Shown here one piece after another: positions 16,919 to 30,962 of a stretch of DNA of 64,000 nt. This DNA is from Tubulanus polymorphus (taxonomy: Eukaryota; Nemertea; Palaeonemertea; Tubulaniformes; Tubulanidae). Within the stretch, counting starts at the first letter, position 1; every line of letters starts with the position of its first letter. The notes below the pieces were generated by a model. It ran no database searches, was not told where the DNA came from, and worked only from the letters and a program-made list of their open reading frames with translations. The translations under genes and the position numbers were made by a program. The stretch is taken from assembly GCF_964204645.1 (NCBI RefSeq), contig NC_134034.1:11217414-11281413 (forward strand), given 5' to 3'.

Positions 16919-17056
16919 TCTTGCTAGTAGTATTAGTGGTGTCTACGCATACCTCATGTAGTAGCGAATGTTTTTGAAAAAGAAATTTCCAGATGAAAGC
17001 TACTATTTATTCAACTGATATCAAACATGAATTTATAAATGATAGTTTAGTCTGAA

Positions 17057-19543
17057 TTAGTATTTTTCGCAATTAGCGGACGTGAACTGGGTGCATTTAC
17101 TGTTGCTGGTCTCTTCTTTGAAGCCATTAGTTTTATCCAATCCGGCACCTGAAAAATTGATTCGAGAAATCAAAGAATTGCCTTTAGACTCAAACTTTAC
17201 AGTGGAACCGGGTCCTTGACCCAGTTGAAGTGTCGTGACTTACTTCCAAATGTGGCTTTAAACTCAAATACTGGTCGTAAGGTTTTAGATTGGTTTTAGT
17301 ACCAAAATGGGCTCAGACCGGCCTTAAGTTGTTAGATTGGCTATACTGAAATCCATGGTCTTAGACTGGTCTTAAATTAAATTTGGCTATGAATTGAAAT
17401 TGTTTTAAGCTGTTAGATGGATTATAGAACCAAAATGAACTTAGACTGGTCTTAATTTGTTACAACTCAAATACAACCAAATGGTCTTGACTGGTCTTCA
17501 GTTTTTAGATCGGTTAACGAGCCGAAATGGTTTTATTGGTCTTAAGTTGTTGGATTGGCTTTTAGCAATCAGTTGGTCTTACAAATGATTTTAGATATAG
17601 GCCCTTGTCCCTCGTGGGCTTAGGTTACCGATGATAGATTATGATATTTACCATCGATTAAGTTACGTAGGTTACAGTAATTCGTCCCTTTGTCCAAGAC
17701 GGCGTACCACACATCTGACGACGAGTAAGCCTGAAAGATGAATTCAACCGGTTCACGTTCATTTTCATTCATTTCATAGAAAAGAACATGTACATCGATA
17801 CATCGTAATATTTACAATTATAGGATTGAGAAAAGTTTGATGTTTTAATGAATGTATGGAAAATGTGCTGTACAAAGATCATTGGGTTACGTTACATTTC
17901 CAAGCAAAGCCTTTATAGAATGCCGCTGAAGCGAGCACCCATGAGATGAAAATGGATTGAAAGATATGCTATATTTATTGCGTATTTCTGCAATTATAAA
18001 AGGTTGGATCGTTGCAAAAGTGATTATCTCTGTAGCAGGAAATGAGATTTGATCTCTGTCTTGACGAAAAGGTCAACCCCATTGGGAAGGCAGGGTTTCA
18101 GACCCCAGAGATTACCCCGTACATCCGAGTTGGCTAGAAATTGCCTGAATTACTTACTTTGGAATCTAGGTTTTTTTTAGGGCATTGGGAAATTCTTTTA
18201 GAAATATTTCAATTTCCAAGAAAGTATTTACACTCCAACCATTTCCACGGTATGGAGGTAGACTAAAGAATATATTATAAACAATATTTACAAAACAACA
18301 GAAAATATAAACCCGTCTTGATAACAAAGTTATTAACAATACATTTCATACCACATTTACGCTATATTAACAATGGAGTGGTCTATATGCATTCATCAAA
18401 GCCTTGACCTTTTTTTATGTGAACGGCGACGCAAAATCTACCCCTTTTCTAATTCAAATTTCCTACAGGGTGAATCTTAGGAAACAAATGCACTTTTAGA
18501 AAGTGAATATATAAGATATTTTGTTCAGGTGAAAGGCGTCCTCGGGTCTGTGTAGGTCCAGTTACTCGTGCAAGAGTACAGTGACGCGTCGCAGGTAAAA
18601 TCAGTGTCACAAAAAGTCTCCGAGTTAAAAGAAAAATAAGAAATTGATTTTGTTTTGTCCGAGTTAATCAGAATTTTGAGTTGACAATGCCCGAGTTATG
18701 TGAGGTTTATTGTATTCAATGATTTAATGTTTATAAGTGAGGGTTTTTCCTACCCTGAAGGTCCTTTTATACGGGAAGGTTCACTCGCGCTATATTGGCC
18801 GTCAATTGGCCGTCAACTGCGACGTTCATACACGGTTCGTGCGTTTGACGACCATATGACAAACACCTACCTCGACCGAGCACGATTTTCCGTCCTCGCT
18901 TGCTTGAAATTTGAAAGATAAACTGTCGGAATATTTCGCTACCGGGGTCAAATGGCTGGCTTTAATTTCAGAGTCCGACGCAATTTTCAACTGAAAGAAA
19001 TGATAGTAATTTCAATGCAAGAATTATAGCGATTTCAAATGGATGTTGTTGCGATGTCAATGAGCGCTTAAACTGGAAATGTACGACCAAATTGGACGTA
19101 TCTCGCGGAACAGAATGGATGGCGGGGATCAGGGGGAGGGAATGTAATAAAAAACTAAAACTGCAGGCCCAGTTACTCAGGGACATTATTGCGGAACTGG
19201 GTCCAGTTGGTCTTGATTCATAGGAATGGTCTTAAGAAATAGCTAGTATAATATGTCCGAAGAAATACTAAGCTTGTATATGGCAAAATAGGTTTGAAAA
19301 TGGCGTCATATCGAGTCGGAATGTCACTAGTAAAGTTTTTCTTAATTTTATTCGGTTAAGTTGTTCTTCATTGAGTTTTTTTTTCTTCGAGGCAATTGGA
19401 GGAGATGGTGTGACGGGTCGCGTGAAATATTTACGATATATAAGCACTTTTCTCCACCATTAGCGCAGTTATCGGCCGTTTTCCACGCGTCGATTTGAGC
19501 GAGAATTTTGCCGTGAATAACGCCGCAATTTTCACCGAACGTC
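17057..19543 (-). CDS. Small cysteine-containing, probably secreted protein (5' end missing)
   Basis: Four exons on the - strand, 5' to 3': 19543-19435, 18990-18871, 17730-17652, 17148-17057 (stop TAA at 17059-17057). All introns are GT-AG and phases agree. The visible part is about 133 residues. Landmarks are TFGENCGVIHGKI, WKTADNCANGGEKCLY, KASHLTPVAKYSDSLSF, SSSDVWYAVLDKGTNYCNL and a C-terminal CTQFTSANCEKY. I recall this CLY / WYAVLDKGTNYCNL / CTQ pattern from uncharacterised marine invertebrate proteins, but know no function. The regular cysteines and short length suggest an extracellular protein. The first visible exon begins in phase 2, so at least one upstream exon, presumably with the signal peptide, lies beyond 19545. 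I could not locate it. The last intron holds a repeat element (17204-17622). Confidence 0.82.
17204..17622. repeat. Repeat element with TTAAGTTGTTAGATTGGCTA core
   Basis: About eight degenerate units of about 45 bp containing ACTGGTCTTAAGTTGTTAGA and variants, bounded by a GGTCCTTGACCCAGTTG start and a GGCCCTTGTCCC end. The same family occurs at 45065-45285 and 49990-50176. Confidence 0.8.
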
Positions 19544-19545
19544 CT

Positions 19546-20640
19546 ACAAAACAGATAAGTGGAAAATTTCAAATATGATATAGAGGTACAGATGAGTCTG
19601 CGTTCCGAGTGATCAGTAGCCTGATTATAAACTCATTTAAACTCATAAGTTTTACTGACTACGGAACCAACGTCCCGCAGATCTGAGTTATTGATCTTGT
19701 AAACTCCTCTGAACTCAGTTTCAGTTTAGATTATTTACTCCGAAGTTATGATAACATTGCACTGAACACGAAAATAACACGATAATTACAAAAATATAAT
19801 GCTAGTTTTAGTAATAATTATATTGATAATAAAGTATGGAATAATTGAATAATAATGGAAATATCAATAGTCCATTCTTAGTGACGCGTCCATGTCCCGT
19901 TAGTTACTGATATAGCGTGAAATAAACTCATTCAAACTCGTGAGTTTTAACTGAGCAAGGAACCCGTGTTCTGCAGTTCCCTGTCACCAATACAGATTAT
20001 CATAGGTGAAAAAAAACCAAATATTTACAAATATACTTTTTTATACTCAGAACTGTGGAAGCCCTGAACGATGGAGACAAGGCGAATATTGATGAATTCC
20101 TGCTTTTTCTTTCAAAATGTTCATAAAAAATTCTGCTGCTTACCAGGCTATTTTACAAGACGCGTGCAATGGCATTCCAAACTTGCCGAAAAACAACCCC
20201 TCTGCACCAGCGCCGAACAGAGCAGCGACGGAGCAAACGAAAATCAACGATTTCACGAACATCGTTCAATCTAAAGTGTTCAACTCGGTTTGTTACGCGG
20301 TAAGTTTGTGAACAGCACAGCAGGTCGTGGACGGATCTATATCGGAATTGAGATTCGAACCTCCATTTATTTAGCCCGATGATAAGATATCGACGGCTGA
20401 AATTTCGACAATGAAGATAAAAATGATTGATATATGTAGAAATTTACTCCAATCAGCTTAAATCTATTCCACATCTCCGCTGGCCTACGAGGTTTTTTTA
20501 TGCTAGTAATGATTTGTCCCACATCCAGAAATGACAGTCACAAAAGTTATTGAAGCTAATACTCCCAGTGGCCAACCGGACAGACATAATGTATCAGACA
20601 GTATAGCCACCTCAGGTGGACGGACACGTGATCGAATAGT
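19546..20640. other. Upstream of the secreted-protein gene
   Basis: AT-rich sequence. 19600-19700 and 19870-19990 share short related stretches (CTCATTCAAACTCGTGAGTT-like). Apart from the candidate exon at 20147-20299, no coding signal is clear. Confidence 0.4.
20147..20299 (+). CDS. Candidate internal exon of an unrecognised gene
   Basis: An open 153-base segment (51 codons) sits between a pyrimidine-rich acceptor ending TTACCAG and a strong donor GTAAGT. It reads AILQDACNGIPNLP.. to FTNIVQSKVFNSVCYA. The composition is protein-like and the frame also stays open to the left. I recognise no family, and no partner exon was found nearby on + before the tRNA. It could be a chance open frame. 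Confidence 0.33.
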
Positions 20641-20649
20641 GCAACAGCC

Positions 20650-20835
20650 AGGGCTACCTTCGGTTATCTGAGTTAGTCGAGTATAGTCGAACTAAACGAA
20701 ACCGAATATCCGATAGTCGGAACTATTTTCCGGAAATAGTTCGAAAATCAAGCGCATTCGGTTATTAGTTCCGACCACTAGTCGACTAGATACGAAAACC
20801 GAATTTGGCCCAGGGCGACTTCGGTTTCGTGGTTA
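20650..20835. mobile_element. Palindromic hairpin element
   Basis: Centred on AACTATTTTCCGGAAATAGTT (about 20721-20741), with outer arms rich in paired AACCGAAT / ATTCGGTT and AGTCGA / TCGACT. It has no coding capacity. Likely a MITE-like foldback. Confidence 0.65.
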
Positions 20836-21077
20836 GAGCCTCGGAGCTAATAACTTACAATAAAGTATACTATACGTTAACTAATAACGTATTTCACAGT
20901 CTCGGCCATCACGGAAATGGGTCCGAACTACAGCGACCGCGCTCAAATCCATGGTCGCTTAAAGTTCGACTATAATCACAAACTGGCGATAACAAAATTT
21001 CGCCCAGGAGTACCGTGGCAAAAGGGCATTTGCAAGTTTATTCATCATCAGTTTCATAAAAGAATAAAATAAAACAA

Positions 21078-21149
21078 GGTTCCATCGGGTTTCGAACCCG
21101 AGACCTTCTGCGTGTTAAGCAGATGTGATAACCACTACACCATGGAACC
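21078..21149 (-). tRNA. tRNA-Val (anticodon AAC)
   Basis: The - strand reads as a full cloverleaf: acceptor GGTTCCA paired with TGGAACC, D-arm TGTAGTGGTTATCA (A box), anticodon arm CTGCTTAACACGCAG with AAC, and T-arm TCGGGTTCGAAACCCGA (B box). There is no intron. Internal boxes A and B match the RNA polymerase III consensus. It closely resembles animal nuclear tRNA-Val genes. Confidence 0.95.
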
Positions 21150-21698
21150 GATATATATTACATGTACTTTTGTGCCTTATCTTAAACTGCGTATACATAT
21201 TTTGCCTCTTTCTAAAGATTTGGACAAGAACTATCAGGTGATCAGTCTATAGACTAACTATTTAAGATACATGAGCAAAAGGTGGGACAGAAAGTTACCG
21301 CTGCCTTTATAAGCGTCGCGAAAGATACAACTTTTTAGTCTATTTTAGTAGAATCCGAAGTTTGATGGAGTAGAAAACTAACATATGTAAATATGTGAGT
21401 CGGGGTTTTAGTGATGGATTGATATTTTCTTATCTGAAGACTTTTCTTGTGATTGATCGATTTGGATTTGAACTGTCACAGTGTGTGACTCGGCGTCGGC
21501 GGCGTCGGTGAATTTCCGACCGTCCATCAAAACCAAGATCTTATTGTCTCAGATCTCCGAGAACTCGTTGTTTCGTGGAGAAAACGGGTTGATATTTCAC
21601 CGTTGATATTTCACCTAACTGACAATGCAGGGAATGGTTGCTCAAAGGTTGTTTAGACTCTTAGCCGTTCGTTAGGCTGGGTTGCTCGAAAATCTAAT

Positions 21699-21777
21699 TG
21701 ACTATAGTGGTTAACTAACCGGTGGATAAGTTGGTTACCTTACCGATTATCTTAACCAACCTTTGAGCAACCGGCCT
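21699..21777. mobile_element. Hairpin element, TTGCTCAAAGGTTGGTTAAG family
   Basis: Left arm GGGTTGCTCGAAAATCTAAT, right arm CTTAACCAACCTTTGAGCAA. Similar to the elements at 21901-22020 and 59746-59863. A lone related left end lies at about 21636. Confidence 0.65.
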
Positions 21778-21900
21778 CAGAGAAATTTCTGGAGAAAAAA
21801 CACATTTTTTTACAAAATATCTGAACCAATCTCCTGTTGAGTCGTTGAATATGTGCTTTTCTACCAAAAAAATTCATTTCTTTTTAAATTGCCTGAACCC

Positions 21901-22020
21901 GGGGTTGCAGTTGCTGAAAAGTTGGTTCATACAAGTGGATAGTTGATATAGTGACAATTAGAATTTCATTGTAACTATGGTAATCATCCGCGTAACCAAG
22001 CTTTCAGCAACTGCAGTCCC
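21901..22020. mobile_element. Hairpin element, GTTGCAGTTGCTGAAAAGTT family
   Basis: Inverted arms of about 27 bp: GGGGTTGCAGTTGCTGAAAA at the left and TTTCAGCAACTGCAGTCCC at the right. About 65 bp of loop, no coding. Confidence 0.78.
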
Positions 22021-22024
22021 GTTC

Positions 22025-22770
22025 TCGACCCATGAGTATTCAAGCCGATCAGAGCGCCCAAACCACTCGGATACCGAGATAGCGACAGACGGAGTTTGTC
22101 TGGTCAGTGTGGTGACCGGCAGTCATATAGGTGTGGTGACTATTCACTACTAACACCCTCACAAGTGGATCTTTATAGTAGAGTTCTAGCAAATTCACAT
22201 TGCATAAATCGGACCGGGGCCGAGAACGCTATCTTCTATTTTACCGATTCAGCAGTTATAGTCGTTACATCATCGCCAGGGAAGGAAACGTGATGAATGT
22301 GAAATTGATGAATTTCGTGTGACGCCTTTAAAGAGATTAGAGACACTTTGCTCTACCGGATTTTCTACTGATGATACTACGAATTAAGTGTATTTGCAAT
22401 GCAAACTGCCTTTTTTAATTCAACATCGCCTGAAAGTGCAATGATTTTTTAGAAATAAATAAATATTTCAATTCGATTTAATTTCGAATTACGACTTTAA
22501 GGGGCTCTGAGGGGGACGGGGATGACCTCCCCCCGGGACTACGGGCGGTCGCATTTTAAGGTTCCACCGTGCCTCCTCAGTCAGAAAATTCCAATATTTT
22601 CCGTAGCCGATGCCGATTCATTTTATGCCGATCCCTCCACTTTTAACAATACTACATCATGTTACGCAAATACCGAAAACATGTAATATCATCGTAAGCA
22701 TCGCTTCAAGCAAAATAAAATCGTTGCAAATTTGACATTTCAATACATTTAAAATCCGTTAAACGACGAT
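22025..22770. other. Gene-free stretch before the promoter region
   Basis: No exon seen. 22495-22560 holds G- and C-runs (GAGGGGGACGGGG, CCTCCCCCCGGG). Confidence 0.45.
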
Positions 22771-22774
22771 ATCG

Positions 22775-23247
22775 CGCCCCACGTGATCACGTGCGCGTGG
22801 CGTGTCGCGATGATTGACAGTTTTTTAATTGATCTGATAAACACCCCAAGCGATGCGGAACGAAGGATGGTGGACGTCGCGATTGGTATAGAGTAGCGAC
22901 CAATGAGTAAAATAACATAGTACAATATACAAAGGAAACAAAACAGTCATTGTTGGTAGGTTTATTCTAATGGTAGCTGCGGCAGCGGATCGCAGTGGTA
23001 GTTGATGCAGGTGCCGACGGCAGCGGATAGCGCGAACGATACGGCGCTCTCTCGTGATCTAACATTTGATACGCGAAAATTACGACGGATGCATTCGACA
23101 AGAGAGGGACAGAGACAGCAGTAAGAAAAATAGTAAGAGGATCAACGCAAACTCGTGATAAGTGGCGAGAGAGAGAGAAAAAAAGAGAGGAGACAGAGTG
23201 TCTTCTAAGCGAGGATAGAACTGTCCTCGTCAGAGATTACAGACAAG
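22775..23247 (+). promoter_or_regulatory. Candidate promoter and 5' non-coding first exon
   Basis: 22779-22794 has two overlapping CACGTG-type boxes (CACGTGATCACGTG). 22811-22820 is TGATTGACAG, the known PBX/PREP-MEIS composite site. A CCAAT box lies near 22899. A GC-containing transcribed-looking stretch follows, then a GAGA run (23165-23195), and the region ends at the strong donor ACAAG|GTGAGT (23247/23248). No open frame continues to the donor, so this would be 5'UTR. The downstream exon is not identified. Confidence 0.45.
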
Positions 23248-24735
23248 GTGAGTCGATTTGTTTGAACTCATGTTTCAAGATGTCTTAGTACTCTAAGTAT
23301 CGTAGATTGGCCTACTGTACACATTTCTAGGTAAACCTCCTCTTTAAATGCTCACTTTTTCTTCAAACATTCCTCCTTATTGTTACCTTCCCTGAAATTA
23401 AATCGGAATTCTTGCGCGTATTCTAATAGCCGTGGTATTTGTATTCATCGGTTTTTTATTCTTTTATTCGAATACATAAATCAAGGTTCCTATTGAGTAA
23501 TCTTGACGACCCGACACGACTCCGCACCAGAATTTATTCACTTTTAAAATGAACTATTTATACTCATTCTGTAGACCAGGGAAACCCGTTTCATTGTCAT
23601 ATAGGCTTTAAAATGACGTTGAGTACAATATATCGATGATAGTTCGATGGAATTTTGACCCGGTTTCAAGTGAAATATCCTGAAAAACTGGCCCCCGTTT
23701 TGAGCGCTGGTTTTAGGAAGACGACGTCTACGCTTCAACCCACTGGCTGGGTTTAGGGTTTACTATCTGAATCGAGGATTGTTTCGCCCACAGTAATTAA
23801 AAACGCTTGCTTCTTCAATTTTATGGTCGTCATTGACATTTAATTCATACAATGACGATGTTTTGGGGTCCACTGCGGCATGTAGGGAACACGTCGATGT
23901 CCAATATTGTCCCGAAAGCGGACATAAAATCTCTTTCGATTCTAAACGCCTACACCATCCCCCTCTCTCCTCCCCTTCCTCTCTCCTCACCCCTCTCTCC
24001 ATCTCTCTCCTTTTTTCTCCCCTCTTCCTCTTCTCATCTAGTTTCCCATCTTTTCTATTCCGCCTCCCACCTCCCCTCCCCTCGTCTTTTCTCTCCCTTC
24101 CCTCCTCCCTTCTCCACTCTCCCCTTCATCCCATTATCTCTAAGTCGTTTACGCCCCCTCTCACCCTCGCCCCTCTTTCATCACAATCTTTTCCTTCCTT
24201 GAATATACTCAAATAAAACACGCACTCGTAGCTCGGTGTGCCAGCTACGGCGGACCGGAAACGGAAATGTTTTGATGTACGACAGAGCGGTCGTCTTTGG
24301 GTTAATAGTTTTATTGATTTCCGATCGCGGACAATGAATGAGGTTCGTTCGTCCGCCAGGCTGCGCTTGTAGTTCGGTAGGCGCCCCGTAGATTTTTCAA
24401 TCACCGTCGATAACCTAACGTAAGAGAATGAAAGCGCGATCTCGATCGCTAAGGATCAATCATACGCGGAGCTTAGAATAATCAATTTTCTGATCGATAT
24501 TATAACGGACCAATTTTGTTCGCATATTCCATCGAATTGAAACGAATTCAACAGATATTATCAACGTTCCGTCCATTTCAGAGCAAAATAGAGAATTTGC
24601 AGTCAATTACGAAAAAAGAAACAAAAAATAAAAGCATTTTGAAACATAACAATTCACGTTATTAACAAACATGTTTTATCTACAATTCAGTATCATTTAT
24701 ACAGCACACAAGCAAGAGCGGTCTGGGGCGACCGG
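23248..24735. other. Non-coding, with pyrimidine tract
   Basis: 23957-24190 is a strand-biased CT-rich tract (CTCTCTCCTCCCC-like). Long open frames across it are composition artefacts. No other exon is seen. Confidence 0.5.
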
Positions 24736-24737
24736 GG

Positions 24738-24893
24738 TCCAGTTCCACAGTTCCGAGTTGAGATTTAACTCTGAGTAAACTCATTGAAAATGAACTAACT
24801 AACTCAAGAGTTTACTGTAACCATGGACTCTATTCGTTTTAGAGTCCATGCTCTAACTCAGAACTGCTGAAGTGGGTCCAAGGACTAGTCCCA
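24738..24893. mobile_element. Foldback element, AGTTCCACAG family
   Basis: Left end GGGGTCCAGTTCCACAGTTC, right end ACTGCTGAAGTGGGTCCAAGG, with GAGTTAACTC-like inner pairs. Related to 57588-57699. Confidence 0.6.
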
Positions 24894-25676
24894 CCCTAAA
24901 TTTTTTGAGCTGCCTTTAAAACTTTAGAAACATTTCTTTTTTGTATTGCCCCATATTCAATGTATATAACTCGGATTAGCATCTATTTGTGGAAACATTA
25001 TTTGGAAGGTTTTGGTCACGGAGAATCTGTTCTATTCGCCGTGGTGCTAGTCGCGCCATCTGGTGGCATACGGGTACAATCCGTACGGGTACGATCATCA
25101 TTTGCTGCTAAATTAGCTAGAATGTCCACGAGCAATATTTACTCGATTCCGCTGATAAAGGTTACGATAATGGCCGCTCCAGTGCTCGGGGTAAAGACAG
25201 ATTCACATTATATCTATATATATATATACCTATTTCCTCCCGCGTGACGAGAAATATATTAGAATACCTCTCTCACTCCGACACACCGCCGGAACAGACG
25301 GTACCTAATTACGGCGTACAGCGTTTTAACCACAGTTGAATAAGTTCACTCGTTAGGGGAGTGCGCGTTCGTACGAAATGACTGGAAATTATACATGTCA
25401 GATTTTACAGAACTTGCTGCTACTCATGAACGTCATCTCACCGTGTCGAATGCACCGGCACGCGCGTAGATATCGGCGAGCCCATCCCGGAATATCACGA
25501 GTACACGACGTAATTACGTAGTTTTTATCAAAGAAATTTGAATTTTTTGCGTACGACAAGAAACCGATATTACGAAACGTTTTGAAGTATAAACCGGTAC
25601 CATCCGGATGCAGTTCCACGGCCAGTTGCGTGAGAGTTGACTCAGAATTAACTCGTTGAAAATCAACAAACTCTTA

Positions 25677-25947
25677 GGGAGCATCTCAAAATTTCGATAG
25701 TTTCTTCAATTAGAATAATTCGCGGAAGGGGGTGAGGGGAGGGGGTGTAGGGCTCCCGCGGATTCATCACGATCGACTGCCGAACTATCGATTTATTGCG
25801 GTGCAAAATAACATTGAATTGAATTGCAGTTTCAAATATATATATTACAAGCAGTAGATTTAACCGTCTCTCTTCTTGATGCTGTGGTTGAAACCAATTA
25901 GACAGTTATTCTAATTGACGGAACTATACAAGTTTTGAGATGCTCCC
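25677..25947. mobile_element. PIF/Harbinger-like MITE
   Basis: 271 bp with terminal inverted repeats of about 43 bp that start GGGAGCATCTCAAAA and end in a CAATTAGAATAA block on both sides. Flanked by a 3-bp TTA duplication (25674-25676 and 25948-25950), the target typical of PIF/Harbinger. It inserted into a fragment of the AGTTCCACAG family (25610-25673). No transposase. Confidence 0.85.
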
Positions 25948-26621
25948 TTATACGATGGACTTTTAATATATCTAAACACGATCATGAAGTCGTGTTTAGT
26001 AGAAATCACACGAGGCCAGTCGCGAAATAAAGGGAAAATCCCACGCGCGCGTCTCAATGCGCATGCCGGCCCGGCAGCGATTTTACGTGATGTATATATA
26101 AAACTCATATAAATCGAATTTGTACGTCTTTGATAATCAAAGCGCATAAAACCATCAGTAAAAACAACAAGGGTCTCGATTTCAAAAGAAATGGCGCCCA
26201 TCGCCGTATTGCCGACGGCAAAATACTGAAAATAGTTGTCGTTTTATATAACCGTGTGGAATACATCGTACGTCGTATACATCATACATGTGCGTACACG
26301 GCGTACCCGTACATATATACAATATTACTGTCATTACTGTCATACGATAACCTTTAAACGTGTTTTTAGTATTAGTGAAGTTCAATCGATAAATATGAGA
26401 AATAAAGACGAAATACTGACTATATACGCGGCTCGCGCGCACGCGCATTACGATTCGTTTATCTGTATATCAATTATGTACTCGTCTTGGTGCCTAGGAA
26501 GAGACATTTGCACTTGACAATAGATGACGAAAACCGTAGATTTACAGTTGAAACCGTCATCAGATATAAGTCGTCACATTACCGAAGTTCTATTTCGTCT
26601 AGTTCTAGTATTTCCAGTTCA

Positions 26622-28260
<1,639 letters not shown>

Positions 28261-28439
28261 CCCTTTTTCTCTCCTCGCTCCATTCGACCTCATCTCCATG
28301 CCTCCCCACTCCACCTGTCTTCTCTCCCCCTCCTCTCTTTAGTGTTCTCTCGCATCCCTACCCTCTTCTTTTCTCCCCCTCGTCCTCATACTTGCCATAT
28401 TCAACAGGGAATGATCTCCTAAATTTTCAAGGATTCTCC

Positions 28440-28600
28440 CCTCACGCCCCATCTCCCAGTCCGTCCACTCTCCACTCCTCCCAGTCCGTCCACTCTCCAC
28501 TCCTCCCAGTCCGTCCACTCTCCACTCCTCCCAGTCCGTCCACTCTCCAGTCCGTCCACTCTCCACTGCTCCCAGTCCGTCCACTCTCCACTCCTAATAT
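28440..28600. repeat. 25-bp minisatellite (CAGTCCGTCCACTCTCCACT)
   Basis: Five to six units of about 25 bp, some shortened, in a wider pyrimidine-rich tract (28260-28600). Confidence 0.93.
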
Positions 28601-28604
28601 TTGT

Positions 28605-30735
28605 CTCTGTGTTGAATGGTTATGCAGCAGTCTCAGAATCTCATGTTTATTTATTGCGGAACAAACCGGGCGACGCGATATAAATTGCTAATTTAGGCGC
28701 TCGGAACGGAACCGATACGAAACGACGAACCGGACGCACCGCCGCACAAGGTGCCGTGCAGATGCGCGCGACGTCTGCCTGATTTAGTAGTCTAAATATT
28801 CACGACCAGGCCACTTTATCCCTCTGATTTAAATATATTACATACTGCTTAACAAACGACTTAAATTTATCGAGGAATATATGTATTCAAGCGGTCATCT
28901 GGGGTCAGGCACACGCAACACCTGCGACCAGTGGGCCAACTTTGGCTCCAGCAGTAAGGAGCGTCCTGGGTTGTACCTTCGTCTCCAGAGGCGTATCCAG
29001 GGATACCGGAAAGGAGGTGCCCACTTCAAAAAAGTAGGACCTTTTTCGATTCTGTTGATATTAATTAGTTGTTCAACGTCAACTATTCTTCAGAAAATAT
29101 TCAGTCCGGCATTTTTTGAGGATAGAAGTTTTGAGGGACCTCAAATTCTAGGGGTTGATCGGACGATCACGGGCACCTCCTCCACCACCGGCCTCGTCCC
29201 ATCCCCCCACCCCCGTGCCATTTGAAACTCTCTCTATCAGCGGGAACACTCGAACACACCACTTATCAGTTCAGCCCAAAACGTTAATTCAAAAATTGTA
29301 ACCGTCGGCAAATTCGTGCTCTGACTCCCGGTTTTTGGGGGGCTTAAAATTGAAATTGGAACAAAATCCGATAATTTCCATAGAACTCGAGGAGTCGATC
29401 GATAAAAATCAAGCGCTCTCTTCTAAAAACCGACTGTAAAGATTTTTTTTGTTTCGCAAGGGATGAACTCGCGTCTGAAAGGAATAAGATATCATCTCAC
29501 GTCTCATTTTCCTGTTGTCGCCAATTCGAAATACGATCTGGAAAATTAACTATTAATCTGACGAATAGTACAACAAAAATATTGAAAATGTTTCCTAACT
29601 CCAGATTCAATTCCTGAATCGAATCGAGATCTATTGTGTTTAATTTCGAAGGAAGCTCGAATTCATGTTTTGTCTTCACACCGCATCCCTGGAATTATTT
29701 GCGAGCTTGAAACCGACGGATAAAGCCGTCATTTTTTCATCCTCGCTTGCCTGGGTTTGTTGCCGCTCGCCGAAACCCACGCCGACACAAACCCTGGCCC
29801 TAAACCCATTCATTGGCCTATTACATCGCCGTAGGTTTTCTGGGTGGACAGGTAGCCGCTCAGCGACCACCAGTCAATATATCTAGCCAATCAGATGCGT
29901 TGTTTTGACCAAACCCGAGACTGGTTGCCTGTCCAAGTCTGCGCCACCTGCATCGCGGTCAGAATAGTCAGAATCTAACTTAACGTAGATCGGCAACCAG
30001 TCTTGACCATACCCTGGCATGCGAGGATGTTATTTTTATTCTCGCGATTCTAGTGCGCGCGCAGACGTGTGCACGGTGGTACAGCGGTACGAACTTTGCA
30101 CCCGATCACTTCATCGAACTTCTTGAAACAGCGAATCGGCAATTATTTAGAACTTATTGCTTCCTCGGCGGAAAATGAATAGCTTTATTGCGATAGAATA
30201 GCGATTTGACGTCTGTGCGGGGATCACGACATTCGACGTTCATTATTCGATATTCGACATATCATTTTAAATCGATGAAAATGATAGATTTCGACGATGA
30301 GATTTCGTGATCGAATTTCGATTATTGATGAACGTTATCGAGAAAGAGATTGAAATTGGAAAATGCGACATTACATTTTAATTCAACTTTAAAATGTCAC
30401 TCGGCATACAACACTCGAGTGCATCTCCTGGGGGCGTACTCTTTTATGACCTCCGAAGTCTCCGTCCGAAATCTCCGGCTTGCTCCACACAAAATCCGAG
30501 AATCACAGCACCTTGACAGAAAGGAGGTTTCGGGGACTCCAAAAAGTCACGTGACCAATAATAGAGCACGATTGGAGGCAAACGGATTCTCCGATCTGAT
30601 AAAAGAGTACGCCATGGGCCCAGTTTAAGCCTAAAACGGTTAAGGTTGAATTATTGTCCTCATTGAAAACATGAAGTAACCAATGGAAATTAAACCAAAA
30701 ATTTGAGTTAACCTTTTTTGTGAAACCGTTTAATT
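28605..30735. other. Gene-free stretch
   Basis: No exon recognised. 28985-29220 and 29670-30020 contain pieces that recur in the window (GCGTATCCAGGGATAC, CGGCAACCAGTCTTGACC), suggesting decayed transposons. Confidence 0.4.
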
Positions 30736-30739
30736 TGAC

Positions 30740-30962
30740 GGTGGATCCAGTTCCACATTGTGGGTTTTGACTCTGAACTCAGTTCCACAAATGTGTGGGT
30801 TGGACTGGACCCAGTTCCACAGTTGTGTGGGTTTAATCCGTTTTTGTATCCGCAGTTCCACAGTTGTGTGGGTTTAATCAGTCCCTGGATCCAGTTCCAC
30901 AGTTCGATTCTGAGTCCAGTTCCACCAGACCCCGCTGTCGGGACTGATGGCACAGAGACCCG
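30740..30962. repeat. Minisatellite CAGTTCCACAGTTGTGTGGG (forward)
   Basis: About five units of about 45 bp reading GGATCCAGTTCCACAG then TGTGTGGGTTTAAT. It is the reverse complement of the array at 46208-46625. Confidence 0.88.

Noticed and set aside
15081-16961. Repeating RSLLYHPTQISLSSQKIR-like peptide
   Set aside because: Translation of the 60-bp satellite; no flanking splice sites or start context.
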